The notes: a model not told the origin generated them from the sequence alone. Counted from the first letter of the stretch, positions 25,894 through 35,398 are shown. The stretch is 64,000 nt of DNA from DAITBA01 sp036824005 (GCA_036824005.1 DAITBA010000001.1:186001-250000), one strand, 5' to 3'. Numbers and translations: made by a program.

Positions 25894-27648
25894 TCAAGCA
25901 GCGTCGCGCAGGCTGGCGCTCCAGCCGATGTCGCGGTGTCGCGCGAGGTGGCGCGGCGTCCAGGAGTGCGGTGTCTTGTGCACGAAATGATAGCGTGCCA
26001 CGTGGTAGCTGGGATCAAAGCCGTAGAAATTGCGCCGCATGTGCTCGAGTTCCTCGGCCCGGTAGGCGGCCAGAGGCTTCGACGCCTCGTCGGCGGCGCG
26101 CCGGGCGCGTTTGGCCGCGAGCTGATCGGCGAAATCCGCTGCGCCAGCGAGTGCCGCTGCGCGCCGCCCGACCTCCTCGCGGAAGCTGGCAACATCGGTC
26201 GCGAAGGCAGCGTCGATCATGCCCTGAGTCGCGGCCGCCGGTGCCGCCAGCGGCAGCCGGTTGGCCATGATGGCGCGGGCACGGTCCATGCCGATACGCC
26301 GCGGCAGCAGGTAGGTCCAGTACTCCGAGCCGTAAAGGTTGCCCATGTTCTTGTAGTGTGGATTGAGTGTGACGCCGGCACGGGCCCAGACGAGATCGGC
26401 CGCCAGCGCCAGAAAGCAGCCGCCCGCGCCGGCATTGCCCTGCAACGCGGCGACGGTGAGATGGGAGCCCGTTTCGATGATGGCGCGCGCCAGCTCGTCG
26501 ATGGCGTTGATATTGCGCCACGATTCGTCGGCGGGACTTGCCGACGCTTCGATCATGTTCAGATGTATGCCGTTGGACCAGAAATCCTCGCCACCGAGCA
26601 GCACGATCACTTGGGTAGGCCGGCTGCGTGCATGCGTATAGGCCGCCAGCAGCCGGGCGCACTGTTCGCTGCTCATGGCGCCGTTGTAGAACTCAAAACG
26701 GAGAAAGCCGATGGCTGCCCCGCCCACACGACATTCCTCGTAGTGGATTTCGCGATAACTCGGTCCGCTGCATACCGCGTCGGGTGCGAGCGGCATTTCC
26801 GGTACGGCCGACGCCTCGGAGGCGAATGCAACCGTCGCCGGCAGTTTGAATGCCGGCGCCTCGCCGGCGGCGGTATGGGCGCGCTTTACGTGCCCGATCC
26901 AAAGCGCGCCGTCGCAGGTTGACCGGAGCAGGGCACCGTCGCGTTTGGCGATGATTTCCCCCGGCGTCTCGCCGCGCAGCTCGGCTTCCTCGTGGGCGTC
27001 GAATAGGTAGCAGGGCACGCCGAACAGGCTGTCGAGCACGCCAGGAAAACCGTCGGCGGCGCGGATCTTGCGCAGCACGACGGCCGTGTCGTCGCGCTGC
27101 CAGTCGATGGCGCGATGGGTCTGCTTCATGAGCGGTCGCAACCGCCCGCGCACGTCGCTGCCGGAGGGATCGAGCGGCCGGGGGCGGAAGGTTCCGGCGG
27201 CAAAGCGTTCGACGGCGGCCAGCACCGCGCGGGTCGCCGCCTCGGTCACTTCATTGCGGTAGAGACTGCTTTTCTTCACGCTGCGCATCGGAAAGGCTTC
27301 CGTCGCCCAAATGTCGCCGGCATCCATCTCGGCATTCGCCTGCAGCACCGTCACGCCCCACTCGCACTCGTCGTCCATGACCGCCCAATCGAGTGCCGAG
27401 GGCCCGCGGTCACCGACGATGCCCGGATGCACCACTAGACACGCGTGCTGCCGCCAGACGCTTTCCGGAATCGCCCGGCGCAGGTAAGGCGCGACGACGA
27501 GCTCGGGCCGGAACAATGCCACGGCCTCCTCGGCAACACTGTCGGCGATATCGAACTCCACCGACACCTCGTGGCCGCGCGCCTCCAGCTCCACGAACAG
27601 GCGCTGCGTAAGACTGTTGAAGCTGTGGGTCAGAAAAAGTATGCGCAC
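25894..27648 (-). CDS. hypX: HypX/HoxX, CO-ligand supplying hydrogenase maturation enzyme
   Basis: A 584-residue two-domain protein. The N-terminal about 260 residues are a formyl-tetrahydrofolate-binding formyltransferase fold (LVVHPGIVGDRGPSALDWAVM). From about residue 290 comes an enoyl-CoA hydratase/crotonase fold (VIVLLGGEDFWSNGIHLNMIE; LQGNAGAGGCFLALAADLVWA). HypX makes CO for the Fe(CN)2CO site from formyl-tetrahydrofolate via formyl-CoA and is found in organisms maturing [NiFe] hydrogenase in air. Its presence fits the O2-tolerant HupSL. It starts with GTG at 27648. Length is close to the usual about 600 residues. It lies between hypE and hupR. Confidence 0.95.
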   Translation of the reverse strand: MRILFLTHSFNSLTQRLFVELEARGHEVSVEFDIADSVAEEAVALFRPELVVAPYLRRAIPESVWRQHACLVVHPGIVGDRGPSALDWAVMDDECEWGVTVLQANAEMDAGDIWATEAFPMRSVKKSSLYRNEVTEAATRAVLAAVERFAAGTFRPRPLDPSGSDVRGRLRPLMKQTHRAIDWQRDDTAVVLRKIRAADGFPGVLDSLFGVPCYLFDAHEEAELRGETPGEIIAKRDGALLRSTCDGALWIGHVKRAHTAAGEAPAFKLPATVAFASEASAVPEMPLAPDAVCSGPSYREIHYEECRVGGAAIGFLRFEFYNGAMSSEQCARLLAAYTHARSRPTQVIVLLGGEDFWSNGIHLNMIEASASPADESWRNINAIDELARAIIETGSHLTVAALQGNAGAGGCFLALAADLVWARAGVTLNPHYKNMGNLYGSEYWTYLLPRRIGMDRARAIMANRLPLAAPAAATQGMIDAAFATDVASFREEVGRRAAALAGAADFADQLAAKRARRAADEASKPLAAYRAEELEHMRRNFYGFDPSYHVARYHFVHKTPHSWTPRHLARHRDIGWSASLRDAA

Positions 27649-27656
27649 GAAAAGCT

Positions 27657-27742
27657 TTCACCACAGAGGACGCTGAGGACACAGAGTAAGTACAAAATCG
27701 TAACGCCTTACCTCTGCGTCCTCTGTGTCCTCCGCGGTAAAT
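27657..27742. repeat. Intergenic long-hairpin repeat, copy B (between hypE and hypX)
   Basis: Left arm about 27657-27689 and right arm about 27709-27742 are imperfect reverse complements of ACAGAGGACGC / CAGAGGACACAG-like 9-base units around a 20-base spacer. The repeat occupies almost the whole 101-base gap between the two genes. Confidence 0.8.
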
Positions 27743-27749
27743 TCCGTTG

Positions 27750-28799
27750 TCAACATATCCGAGGCAGTTGCTCCCCGGAGAGCCAGTCGACGATGCGCCG
27801 GCCGCCGAAGCGGGTTTTCATCTGCACGAAGTGGTGCGGATCCTCGATCACTTCGCCGACGATGGCGGCGTTGGCGCCCAGGGGATGGGCACGCATCGCC
27901 GCGAGCAGGCGTGGCGCGTCCGTCCGGGCGCAGATCGCCACCAGCTTGCCCTCGTTGGCGACATAGAGCGGATCCAGGCCGAGGAACTCGCAGGCGGCCT
28001 CCACCTGGGGATGCACCGGAAGATTCGACTCATCGAGCATCATGCCGACACGCGACTGCCGTGCGATCTCGTTGAGCGTCGTCGCCAGACCGCCGCGGGT
28101 GGGGTCGCGCAAGACGTGGATGTCGCGCACTTGCGCAAGCATCGCCGCCACGAGCCGGTGCAGGGCCGCGGTGTCGGAAACGATCTCGGTTTCGAAGCTC
28201 AGGTTCTCGCGCTTCGACATGATCGCCATGCCGTGATCGCCGATCGTACCGGACACCAAGACGGCATCACCGGGGCGCGCCCGATCGCCGGCGATGTCGA
28301 CACCGTCGGGCACGACGCCGACGCCGGTGGTGGTGATGAACACGCCATCGCCCTTGCCGCTTTCCACCACCTTGGTGTCGCCGGTAACCACCGGCACCTC
28401 CGCCTCGCCGGCCACCCGCGCCATGGACTCGACGATGCACTTCAGGTCGGCCAGCGGAAATCCCTCCTCGATGATAAAGGACGAGGCAAGGTAGAGCGGT
28501 CGCGCCCCGGACATGGCCACGTCATTTATGGTGCCATGCACCGACAGGCAGCCGATGTCGCCGCCGGGAAAAAACAGGGGCGAGACGACGTGGCTGTCGG
28601 TGGCCATGACCATCCGGCCTGTCGTCACCGCGAAGCGCGCCTGGTCGTTCATCTGCCGCAGCCACTCGTTGTCGAAAGCGCGCAGGAACAGCTCGTCGAT
28701 CAATTGCGCCATTGCGCGCCCGCCCGAGCCGTGGCTCATGTCCACGCGGCCGTGCTTGAAATCCAGCGGCCGGACATAGCCCTTCTTCACTTCGCCCAT
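27750..28799 (-). CDS. hypE: Hydrogenase maturation protein HypE (carbamoyl dehydratase)
   Basis: A 349-residue PurM-like ATPase that accepts a carbamoyl group from HypF on its C-terminal Cys and dehydrates it to thiocyanate for Fe-CN formation. The essential ending PRIC is present. The N-terminal MSHGSGGRAM loop, the VMATDSHVVSPLFFPGGDIG strand and VVTGDTKVVE are family signatures. Length matches characterised HypE. The ATG at 28799 is chosen. It works with HypF, HypC and HypD encoded just upstream; repeat copies B and C flank it. Confidence 0.96.
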   Translation of the reverse strand: MGEVKKGYVRPLDFKHGRVDMSHGSGGRAMAQLIDELFLRAFDNEWLRQMNDQARFAVTTGRMVMATDSHVVSPLFFPGGDIGCLSVHGTINDVAMSGARPLYLASSFIIEEGFPLADLKCIVESMARVAGEAEVPVVTGDTKVVESGKGDGVFITTTGVGVVPDGVDIAGDRARPGDAVLVSGTIGDHGMAIMSKRENLSFETEIVSDTAALHRLVAAMLAQVRDIHVLRDPTRGGLATTLNEIARQSRVGMMLDESNLPVHPQVEAACEFLGLDPLYVANEGKLVAICARTDAPRLLAAMRAHPLGANAAIVGEVIEDPHHFVQMKTRFGGRRIVDWLSGEQLPRIC

Positions 28800-28824
28800 G
28801 GTGTCTGCCGACGAATGATTGTTT

Positions 28825-28913
28825 TCACCGCGGAGGACGCAGAGGATACGGAGGTGCGCAGAGGAATCCCGGTGTCTGTATTCCCTCTGCGTCCTCCGCG
28901 TCCTCTGCGGTGC
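28825..28913. repeat. Intergenic long-hairpin repeat, copy C (between hypD and hypE)
   Basis: Left arm about 28825-28865 and right arm about 28875-28913 pair imperfectly through CGCGGAGGACGCAGAGGA-type units. The repeat fills most of the 133-base hypD-hypE gap. No gene lies in this gap. Confidence 0.82.
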
Positions 28914-28932
28914 ATATCGTTATTCATCCGCC

Positions 28933-30072
28933 CTACGCCGCCGCCACGTCCACATCCTTGAACCGCCCGTAGCTGTAGTGGGCGGCGCAGGCGCCTTCCG
29001 AGGACACCATGCAGGAGCCGACCGGATTCTCTGGCGTGCACACCGTGCCGAACAGCTTGCAGTCCTGGGGCCGCTTGACGCCGCGCAGAATGGCGCCGCA
29101 TTCGCACGCCTTGTTATCTTCCACCTTCCTGTAAGCGAGATCGAAGCGCGCCTCGGCATCGAAATCGCGATAGACCGATCGTATCTTGAGCGCGCTGTAG
29201 GGCACCTCTCCGAGGCCTCGCCACTCGAAGCTGCGGCGCAGCTCGAACACCTCGGACACCAGCGTCTGCGCCTTGACGTTGCCGTTGCGGGTGACCGCGC
29301 GCGTGAACTCGTTCTCCACCACGGCGCGCCCCTCGTTGATCTGGCGCACCAGCATCAGGATCGCCTGCATGACATCGAGCGGCTCGAAGCCGGCGATGAC
29401 GACCGGTTTGCGGTACTCCTCGGCGAAAAACTCGTAGGGCCGCGAGCCGATGACCGTGGACACGTGCGCCGGGCCGATGAACCCGTCCAGCGGCACGGTG
29501 CCCAGACTGCGCACTTCCGGCGACTCCAGAATGGTGATGACGGCCGACGGTGTGAGCACGTGGTTGCACAGGACACTGAAGTTCTTCGCGCCTTGCGCCT
29601 GCGCCGCCTTGATCACGACCGCTGTCGGCGGCGTCGTGGTCTCGAAGCCGATGGCGAAGAACACCACCTCGCGGCCGGGCTGTTCGCCGGCGATCTTCAG
29701 CGCGTCGGCGGCGGAGTAGACCATGCGAATATCGCCGCCGCGCGCCTTGGCCTTCATCAGCGACAACTGGTTCGAGGCAGGAATGCGCAGTGTGTCGCCA
29801 TAGGTGCACAGCGTGACGCTGCGATCGAGCGCCAGATGAATGGCCAGATCGATGCGCCCGATCGGCAGCACGCACACCGGGCAGCCGGGGCCGTGGATCA
29901 TGCGCACGTTCGGCGGCAGCAGATCGCCGATGCCGTAGCGGGAGATGGCGTGGGTATGGCCGCCACAGAATTCCATGAAGCTGTAGCCGCCCAGGCGTGT
30001 CGCCTCGCGGTCGATGGCGGCAGCGATGTTGCGCGCCAGTGCACCGTCGCGGAATTCGTCGACGTACTTCAT
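28933..30072 (-). CDS. hypD: Hydrogenase maturation protein HypD (4Fe-4S Fe(CN)2CO scaffold)
   Basis: A 379-residue protein that, with HypC, assembles the Fe(CN)2CO unit. The key motifs are FCGGHTHAISRYG near residue 35 and GPGCPVCVLPIGRID near 60-75. FAIGFETTTPPTAV and the C-terminal Cys-rich cluster region (ACECGAILRG, DCKLFGTVCTPENPVGSCMVSSEGAC) complete the family pattern. It starts with ATG overlapping the hypC stop by four bases. Length is normal. Confidence 0.96.
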   Translation of the reverse strand: MKYVDEFRDGALARNIAAAIDREATRLGGYSFMEFCGGHTHAISRYGIGDLLPPNVRMIHGPGCPVCVLPIGRIDLAIHLALDRSVTLCTYGDTLRIPASNQLSLMKAKARGGDIRMVYSAADALKIAGEQPGREVVFFAIGFETTTPPTAVVIKAAQAQGAKNFSVLCNHVLTPSAVITILESPEVRSLGTVPLDGFIGPAHVSTVIGSRPYEFFAEEYRKPVVIAGFEPLDVMQAILMLVRQINEGRAVVENEFTRAVTRNGNVKAQTLVSEVFELRRSFEWRGLGEVPYSALKIRSVYRDFDAEARFDLAYRKVEDNKACECGAILRGVKRPQDCKLFGTVCTPENPVGSCMVSSEGACAAHYSYGRFKDVDVAAA

Positions 30073-30305
30073 GCCGACGGTTCCTGCATGGTCGCGCCCA
30101 GCTCGGCGAACAGCGCCAGCGTCTTCTGTGCCTCCTCGGGATCGAGCCGGGTCAGGGCGAAACCGACGTGCACGATGACGTAGTCGCCGAGCTGCACACC
30201 GTCCACGAGCTGGAAAGAGATCTCCTTGCGCACGCCGCCCAGGTCCACCACGCCCATGTCATCGTCGCGCAGTTCAACCACTTTCGCCGGTATGGCCAGA
30301 CACAT
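30069..30305 (-). CDS. hypC: Hydrogenase maturation chaperone HypC
   Basis: A 78-residue chaperone starting MCLAIPAKV, with the essential Cys2 that binds the iron of the Fe(CN)2CO precursor and contacts the large-subunit precursor. The rest (VDLGGVRKEISFQLVDG; GDYVIVHVGFAL) matches the OB-fold family. It is coupled to hypD (ATGA overlap) and 10 bases after hypF. It is one of three HypC/HupF-type proteins in the window; its place between hypF and hypD makes it the general HypC. Confidence 0.95.
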   Translation of the reverse strand: MCLAIPAKVVELRDDDMGVVDLGGVRKEISFQLVDGVQLGDYVIVHVGFALTRLDPEEAQKTLALFAELGATMQEPSA

Positions 30306-30315
30306 GACAATGCCC

Positions 30316-32685
30316 TCAATCCAAGGTACGTTGCGCCACCCAGGCCTGGCCGAGGCTCAGGCCGCCGTCATTGGGCGGCAACTGCCGCGCTTCGAGCACG
30401 TCGATGCCCTGGGCGGCGAGCCGGCAGCGCAGGCTGCGCGACAGCAGGTGGTTGAGGAAGCAGCCGCCGCCAAGCGCCACGACGCCCATGTCGGCACGGC
30501 GTGCACCCTCGAGGACCCAGGCCTCCAGTGCCGCCGCCAGCGTGGCGTGGAACAGCGCCGCCCCGCGTGCGGCGTCGGACTCCGCCGCGAGCCGCGCTAA
30601 CAGGGGCAGCAGATCGAGCGTGCCATCGGCGCCGAGCACAAACGCGTCGAGGTCCGGCGCGATCTCGCCATGCTTTTCCGCCAGCCCTTCGAGCAACATC
30701 GCCGCCTGGCCCTCGAAGGCCATCACCTCGCGCACGCCGAGCAGGCCCGCGGCTGCGTCGAACCAGCGGCCCATGCTCGATGTCGGCGGGCAGTTGATGC
30801 CACGCGCCAGCATCGTCGTCACGGTCGACGCTGCCGGCTGATGCGCGAAGCGCTCCCCGATCGCGTCACCCTGACCGAGCGCGTGCAAGGCCGCCGCCGC
30901 CATGCGCCACGGTTCCCGCGCCGCGCGGTCGCCGCCGGGCAGGGGCAGCTCGCGCAGATGACCCAGCCGTTGGCAGCGTACCCCGTCGACCCGCAGCAGT
31001 TCGCCGCCCCAGGCCGTGCCGTCGCTGCCGAGCCCAACGCCATCCAGGGCCAGACCGAGCACCGGTCCATCGTGACGGTGCTCGGCCAGCACGGCAGCGA
31101 TATGGGCGTGATGATGCTGCACGGCGAGCGCCGGAACGCCGCGCCGCGCCCCCAGTTCGGCCGCCAACCGGCTGCTGTGGAAATCCGGGTGCAGGTCGTG
31201 GGCGATTAGTGCCGGCCGCACGTCCAGGATGCGTTCGAGGTGCGCCACCGTCTCGTCGAGGAAGGTGCAGGTGGTGGCGTTGTCCAGGTCACCGACATGC
31301 TGCGAGACGAAGGCTTCGTCGCCACGGGTCAGGCACACGGTGTTCTTGAACCAGCCGCCCAGGGCCAGCACCGACGGGCCGCTGCGGGCGAGCTTGATGG
31401 CACGCGGCGTGTAGCCGCGGGCGCGGCGGATGAATCCGTAGCGGGGGGTGCCCAGCGCCGCCCCGCCAGCGCCTGCCTCCTCGCTTCTCACCACCGAATC
31501 GTCGCAGCGCACGACGATGTCGCGGTCATGGAGCAGAAACGCGTCGGCAATCCCGGCTAGGCGCGCGAGCGCCTCGTCGTTGTCGCGCACCAGCGGTTCG
31601 CCGTTGGGATTGGCGCTGGTCATCACCAGCGCCAGCGATTGCGGCTGATCGAGCCAATCCAGTCCTGCCGGCCGGCCCGCTGCTTCATGAAATAACAGAT
31701 ACTGCAGCGGCGTGTAGGGCAGCATCGCACCCAGCCAGGCAATGCCCGGTGCGACACCCGGAAATGCCTCGTCCGTTCCGGCGCGTTTGCGCAGCAGCAC
31801 GATGGGCCGCTCGCCACCGTCGAGGAGCACCCGTTCGTCGGCGCCGTAGTGCGCCCAGCACGCCGCCGAGACGCCGTTGGCAAACATCAGCGCAAAGGGT
31901 TTTTCCTCCCGCTGCTTGCGCGCGCGCAGGCGCGCCACCGCTCGCGCATCGGTAGCGTCGCAGGCAAGATGGAACCCGCCCAACCCCTTGATGGCGAGAA
32001 TCTCGCCGCGGCGAAGGCGCGCCAGCACCTCGGCGATCGGGTCTTGCACTTCCAGCGGTGCGCCGGAGGCCTCGCGCAGTTCGAGCCGTGGACCGCAGTC
32101 CGGGCAGGCGTTGGGCTCGGCATGAAAGCGGCGATGGGCCGGATCGCGGTACTCCGATTCGCAGGCGGCGCACTGCACGAAGCCTGCCATGCTGGTCTGC
32201 GCGCGATCGTAGGGCAGGCTGCGCGTGATCGTGTAACGCGGACCGCAGTGGGTGCAATTGATGAAGGCGTAGCGCCAGCGTCGGTCGCCCGGGTCGAACA
32301 GCTCGGCGAGGCAGTCGCGGCATACGGCGCTGTCATGGCCGATGGCGGTGACGAGGCGGCCGGCGCCGCTTTCGAGAATATGGAATCCGGATTGTTCGAG
32401 GTACGGCGTACAGTCCTCGCGCTCGACGGCGTCCACCCGTGCCAAGGGCGGTGCGCAGACGGCAAGGCGCTCGACCAGTTGCGCGACGCGCGCCGCATCG
32501 CCCTCTGCCTCGATCGCCACGCCTTCGGCGTCGTTGCGCACCCAGCCACACAGCCCCAACTGCTGCGCCTCGCGATAGACAAATGGACGAAACCCTACGC
32601 CCTGCACCACGCCGCGCACGCGGATGTGGGCACGGACGACGGTCACGCTCGCATCGTGCGGACGGGACAGCGCCGAGGCCGCCAT
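30316..32685 (-). CDS. hypF: Carbamoyltransferase HypF, cyanide-ligand synthesis
   Basis: A 789-residue multidomain enzyme. It has an acylphosphatase domain (VRGVVQGVGFRPFVYR, about residues 22-37) and two zinc fingers (CRDCLAEL with CTHCGP; CAACESEY with CPDCGP, about 120-200). A YrdC-like nucleotide domain (IKGLGGFHLACDA) and a Kae1-like carbamoyltransferase domain (HHHAHIAAVLAEH; LGGGCFLNHLLSR) follow. It converts carbamoyl phosphate and ATP to carbamoyl-AMP and transfers the carbamoyl group to HypE. Length fits the full-length enzyme. It lies between hypB and hypC in the usual A-B-F-C-D-E order. Confidence 0.96.
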   Translation of the reverse strand: MAASALSRPHDASVTVVRAHIRVRGVVQGVGFRPFVYREAQQLGLCGWVRNDAEGVAIEAEGDAARVAQLVERLAVCAPPLARVDAVEREDCTPYLEQSGFHILESGAGRLVTAIGHDSAVCRDCLAELFDPGDRRWRYAFINCTHCGPRYTITRSLPYDRAQTSMAGFVQCAACESEYRDPAHRRFHAEPNACPDCGPRLELREASGAPLEVQDPIAEVLARLRRGEILAIKGLGGFHLACDATDARAVARLRARKQREEKPFALMFANGVSAACWAHYGADERVLLDGGERPIVLLRKRAGTDEAFPGVAPGIAWLGAMLPYTPLQYLLFHEAAGRPAGLDWLDQPQSLALVMTSANPNGEPLVRDNDEALARLAGIADAFLLHDRDIVVRCDDSVVRSEEAGAGGAALGTPRYGFIRRARGYTPRAIKLARSGPSVLALGGWFKNTVCLTRGDEAFVSQHVGDLDNATTCTFLDETVAHLERILDVRPALIAHDLHPDFHSSRLAAELGARRGVPALAVQHHHAHIAAVLAEHRHDGPVLGLALDGVGLGSDGTAWGGELLRVDGVRCQRLGHLRELPLPGGDRAAREPWRMAAAALHALGQGDAIGERFAHQPAASTVTTMLARGINCPPTSSMGRWFDAAAGLLGVREVMAFEGQAAMLLEGLAEKHGEIAPDLDAFVLGADGTLDLLPLLARLAAESDAARGAALFHATLAAALEAWVLEGARRADMGVVALGGGCFLNHLLSRSLRCRLAAQGIDVLEARQLPPNDGGLSLGQAWVAQRTLD

Positions 32686-32697
32686 CGTCGAATCGTC

Positions 32698-33750
32698 CTA
32701 GCGCTTGAGCACGGCAAGCTGCGCTTCCAGCTCGGCCACCCGCGCCCGCAGCGCCTCGACATTGGCCTGCCGCCGGTCGCGCTGGGCGGCGACGCCGGCG
32801 TCGATCCACGCCAGCCATTCGTCGAGCCCTTCGCCGCTCACCGATGAGGTGCGGATCACGCGCAGTCCCGGGTTGATCCGTCGGGCATAGCCGATGGCAC
32901 GGTCCACATCGAAGGACAGATGCGGCAGCAGATCGCTCTTGTTGAGCAGCATCAGACCAGCGGCGCGAAACATTTCGGGGTACTTGAGCGGCTTGTCCTC
33001 GCCTTCGGTCACGGACAGGATCACCACCTTGTGCGCCTCGCCGAGATCGAAGGCCGCCGGGCAGACCAGATTGCCGACGTTCTCGATCATCAGCACGCTG
33101 TCGTCGGCCACGGACAGTCGCTCCATGGCGTGCCCGACCATGTGCGCGTCCAGATGACAACCCTTGCCGGTGTTGATCTGGATCGCCCGCGCGCCCGTCG
33201 CGCGAATCCGCTCGGCATCGACGGAGGTCTGCTGATCGCCCTCGATGACGGCCAGGGGCATTTTGTCTTTCAATGCGGCGATGGTGCGCACCAGCAGCGT
33301 CGTCTTGCCCGAGCCGGGGCTGGAAACGAGGTTCAGCGCGAACACGCCGTGGTCGTCGAACCAGCGGCGGTTCTGTGCCGCGTAGCGATCGTTCTTGGCC
33401 AGGATGTCCTGCTCGATTTGTACCATGCGCGCCTGGGACATGCCCGGCGCATGGGCACCGGCCGGCCCGCCACCGAAGTCGAGGTGCTCGTGCCCATGCC
33501 CGTGCTCGTGCCCGCCCGGCCCATGACCGTGTCCGTGCTCGCCGTGGTGGTCATGGCCATGGCGGTGCCAGGTGCCGTCCGCGTGTCGGTGCCAGTGCTC
33601 GTGCCCATGGTCATGGCCGTGCTCGCCATCGTCGTGGCGGTGTTCATGGCTATGCACTGTGCCGTCGTCGTGGCGATGCTCGTGCGTGTGGTCCGACGGC
33701 GCGCCCTCGATCTTGGTTTCGCCGGCGCCGCATCCGCAGGTGGTACACAT
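32698..33750 (-). CDS. hypB: Hydrogenase nickel-incorporation GTPase HypB with long His-rich region
   Basis: A 350-residue SIMIBI GTPase that inserts Ni into the large-subunit precursor. It starts MCTTCGCG, the N-terminal high-affinity nickel site. Residues about 20-90 contain some 28 histidines in HGH / HEH / HRH repeats, a nickel storage region as in Rhizobium or Bradyrhizobium HypB. The GTPase domain has Walker [25 protein letters not shown] and the G4 motif NKSD. The coiled tail ends [12 protein letters not shown]. Length is near the maximum for the family because of the His-rich insert. It lies 29 bases after hypA. Confidence 0.96.
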   Translation of the reverse strand: MCTTCGCGAGETKIEGAPSDHTHEHRHDDGTVHSHEHRHDDGEHGHDHGHEHWHRHADGTWHRHGHDHHGEHGHGHGPGGHEHGHGHEHLDFGGGPAGAHAPGMSQARMVQIEQDILAKNDRYAAQNRRWFDDHGVFALNLVSSPGSGKTTLLVRTIAALKDKMPLAVIEGDQQTSVDAERIRATGARAIQINTGKGCHLDAHMVGHAMERLSVADDSVLMIENVGNLVCPAAFDLGEAHKVVILSVTEGEDKPLKYPEMFRAAGLMLLNKSDLLPHLSFDVDRAIGYARRINPGLRVIRTSSVSGEGLDEWLAWIDAGVAAQRDRRQANVEALRARVAELEAQLAVLKR

Positions 33751-33779
33751 GTCTCATCTCCTCCAGTCGAAGCCGCGTG

Positions 33780-34121
33780 TCAGTCGACTTCCAGTTCCTT
33801 CACCCGCATTTCCGTGCCCGCCGTCACCTGCACCTGATAGCTGCCGCAGCGCGGACAGGCATCGTAAAGCGCGGCCATGGGCACGGTGTCGCTGCACTGC
33901 ATGCACCAGGCGGTACCCGGCGTGTCCACGATGTCCAGCGCGGCGCCCTCGGCGATGCTGCCGCGCGTGACCGCATCGAAGCAAAAGCGCAGCGCGTCCG
34001 GTTCGACGCTGGACAGACGGCCGACTTCCAGACGCACCAGGCGCACTCGGGCAAAGCCCTGGTTGCGCGCGGCGTCTTCGACGATCTGCAGCACCCCCTC
34101 GGCGAGCGACATCTCATGCAT
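33780..34121 (-). CDS. hypA: Hydrogenase nickel metallochaperone HypA
   Basis: A 113-residue protein that passes Ni2+ to the hydrogenase precursor with HypB. It starts MHEMSLAEG, with His2 (and Glu3) for nickel. The zinc site is Cys73-x2-Cys76 (CMQC) and Cys89-x2-Cys92 (CPRC). Length is normal. It overlaps the end of hupK by 8 bases, placing the hyp genes in one transcript with hupK. Confidence 0.96.
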   Translation of the reverse strand: MHEMSLAEGVLQIVEDAARNQGFARVRLVRLEVGRLSSVEPDALRFCFDAVTRGSIAEGAALDIVDTPGTAWCMQCSDTVPMAALYDACPRCGSYQVQVTAGTEMRVKELEVD

Positions 34122-35253
34122 GGCGCACGCTCACGGCATAGCCGACGCAGGGATCGAGCGCCAGGGCGAGGGCTTCGGCGCGCTGCCGTAGCGTTTCCAA
34201 CGAGTCCGCGGCCACCTCGTTCAACTCCGCCACGTAAGCCCCGCGACGGTGGAAATTCCATTCCGTCGGCGCAACGATGATGTAGCGGTCGACCCGCGCC
34301 CCGACCAACCAGACGGCGTGGAGCAGCAGACCGCGCGCGGTTTCCACCGCCGCCAGGCCGGCGCCCGGCCCCAGGGGCGCGGCATCGAGCCAACGGCCCT
34401 CGATCAGCCGCTGCGGTGCGCGCAAGCCCTGGACGAGCTCGCTTAGCTCCACCGTTCGCGCCGCCACCCGGGCGGCAATGCGATGACCCGCCTGCAGCAA
34501 CCTTGCCACCAGCGGCCTGACCCGCTGGCGCGCCACGGCACCGGTTTCGTGGGCTATCCCCGCCAGCGCCGGCCCGCGCACGAATGCATCATCAAGCCCG
34601 GCACCCATTTTCTCGCACATCGCGGCCGCCGTCATGGGTGGCAGCAGAGGCGCGGTCGCCTTGCCTGCATCATGGCGCCAGGCCGCGTGCAGCAATGCCT
34701 GAAGCAGCGCGCCGACGGATCCGGCAAGACCCTGCCCGTCGCCGCTCGCGAGCCACTCCGGATCCACCTGATCTAGCCGCACGGTGTCCAGACCTGCGAG
34801 CAGCTCTTTCGTCACGAAGCCGTCGAGCTCGCGGGCGAGTTGCTCCGCATTGCTCTCGGTGGCGGTCGCGAGCCGCTTGTGCCAAAGCGCGAAGCTGGCG
34901 CGCGCCGCCGGCAACCCCAGACGCTCCGGCCAGTCCACCATGAGGCGCCATAGGTGCTCCTGAAGCGCCTCGACGCCCACGCGCAGGGCGGATTTCTGGC
35001 GGGTGAAATGACCCCATTCCTCGCCGCGCGCAGCGGTAACCGCCATCGCCGCAGCCACGGCCTGCGCCCGGCCGCAGACGCTGAACAGGAGCGGCACGAG
35101 GTTGGCAGCGTCGGCAGCGGTTCTGCCTTCGAGTACGCGACGCGCCGCCAGCGGCCGGCTGGAGTCCACCAACACCGAGGCAACGCGCATACCGTCCCAG
35201 GCGACATCGAGCGCGATGCTGCCTTCGATATGCATGCTGGACGGTGCCATCAT
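34114..35253 (-). CDS. hupK: Hydrogenase maturation scaffold HupK/HoxV (large-subunit-like)
   Basis: A 379-residue relative of the large subunit without a working active site. The C-terminus retains APTEWNFHRRGAYVAELN and LDPCVGYAVSVRHA. These correspond to the large-subunit VPTTWN and DPCxxC regions, but only the first of the two C-terminal Cys survives. There is no N-terminal RxCxxC. HoxV in Ralstonia eutropha acts as a scaffold for the Fe(CN)2CO unit on its way to HoxG. The ATG at 35253 or 35250 is likely; an upstream codon at 35301 lies in AT-richer intergenic sequence. A gap of 145 bases to hupJ allows its own promoter. Confidence 0.85.
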   Translation of the reverse strand: MMAPSSMHIEGSIALDVAWDGMRVASVLVDSSRPLAARRVLEGRTAADAANLVPLLFSVCGRAQAVAAAMAVTAARGEEWGHFTRQKSALRVGVEALQEHLWRLMVDWPERLGLPAARASFALWHKRLATATESNAEQLARELDGFVTKELLAGLDTVRLDQVDPEWLASGDGQGLAGSVGALLQALLHAAWRHDAGKATAPLLPPMTAAAMCEKMGAGLDDAFVRGPALAGIAHETGAVARQRVRPLVARLLQAGHRIAARVAARTVELSELVQGLRAPQRLIEGRWLDAAPLGPGAGLAAVETARGLLLHAVWLVGARVDRYIIVAPTEWNFHRRGAYVAELNEVAADSLETLRQRAEALALALDPCVGYAVSVRHA

Positions 35254-35398
35254 CGGGTGATCTCCCAGGTCCGCTCGGAACCATCGCAGTTGAGCAATCA
35301 CTGCCCAACACTAAATCATCCTCGCTCCGAACGCTTCAAAAGTTCTTGATCTTATCGCTGGAAATCGCGCGCAGCCGCGCCGTGCGTGAACCCGCCCA

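Noticed and set aside
27445..28961. Short plus-strand open frames covering repeat copies B and C
   Set aside because: Explained by the inverted repeats plus antisense of hypX, hypE and hypD.
33460..33700. Regular short repeats resembling a CRISPR or tandem array
   Set aside because: They encode the His-Gly/His-Glu region of HypB in frame; no unique spacers or conserved repeat length.
35285..35310. TGGGCAGTGATTGCT upstream of hupK as a sigma-54 promoter
   Set aside because: Spacing is one base short and the -24 element lacks the TGGCAC core; hupK may use another promoter type.
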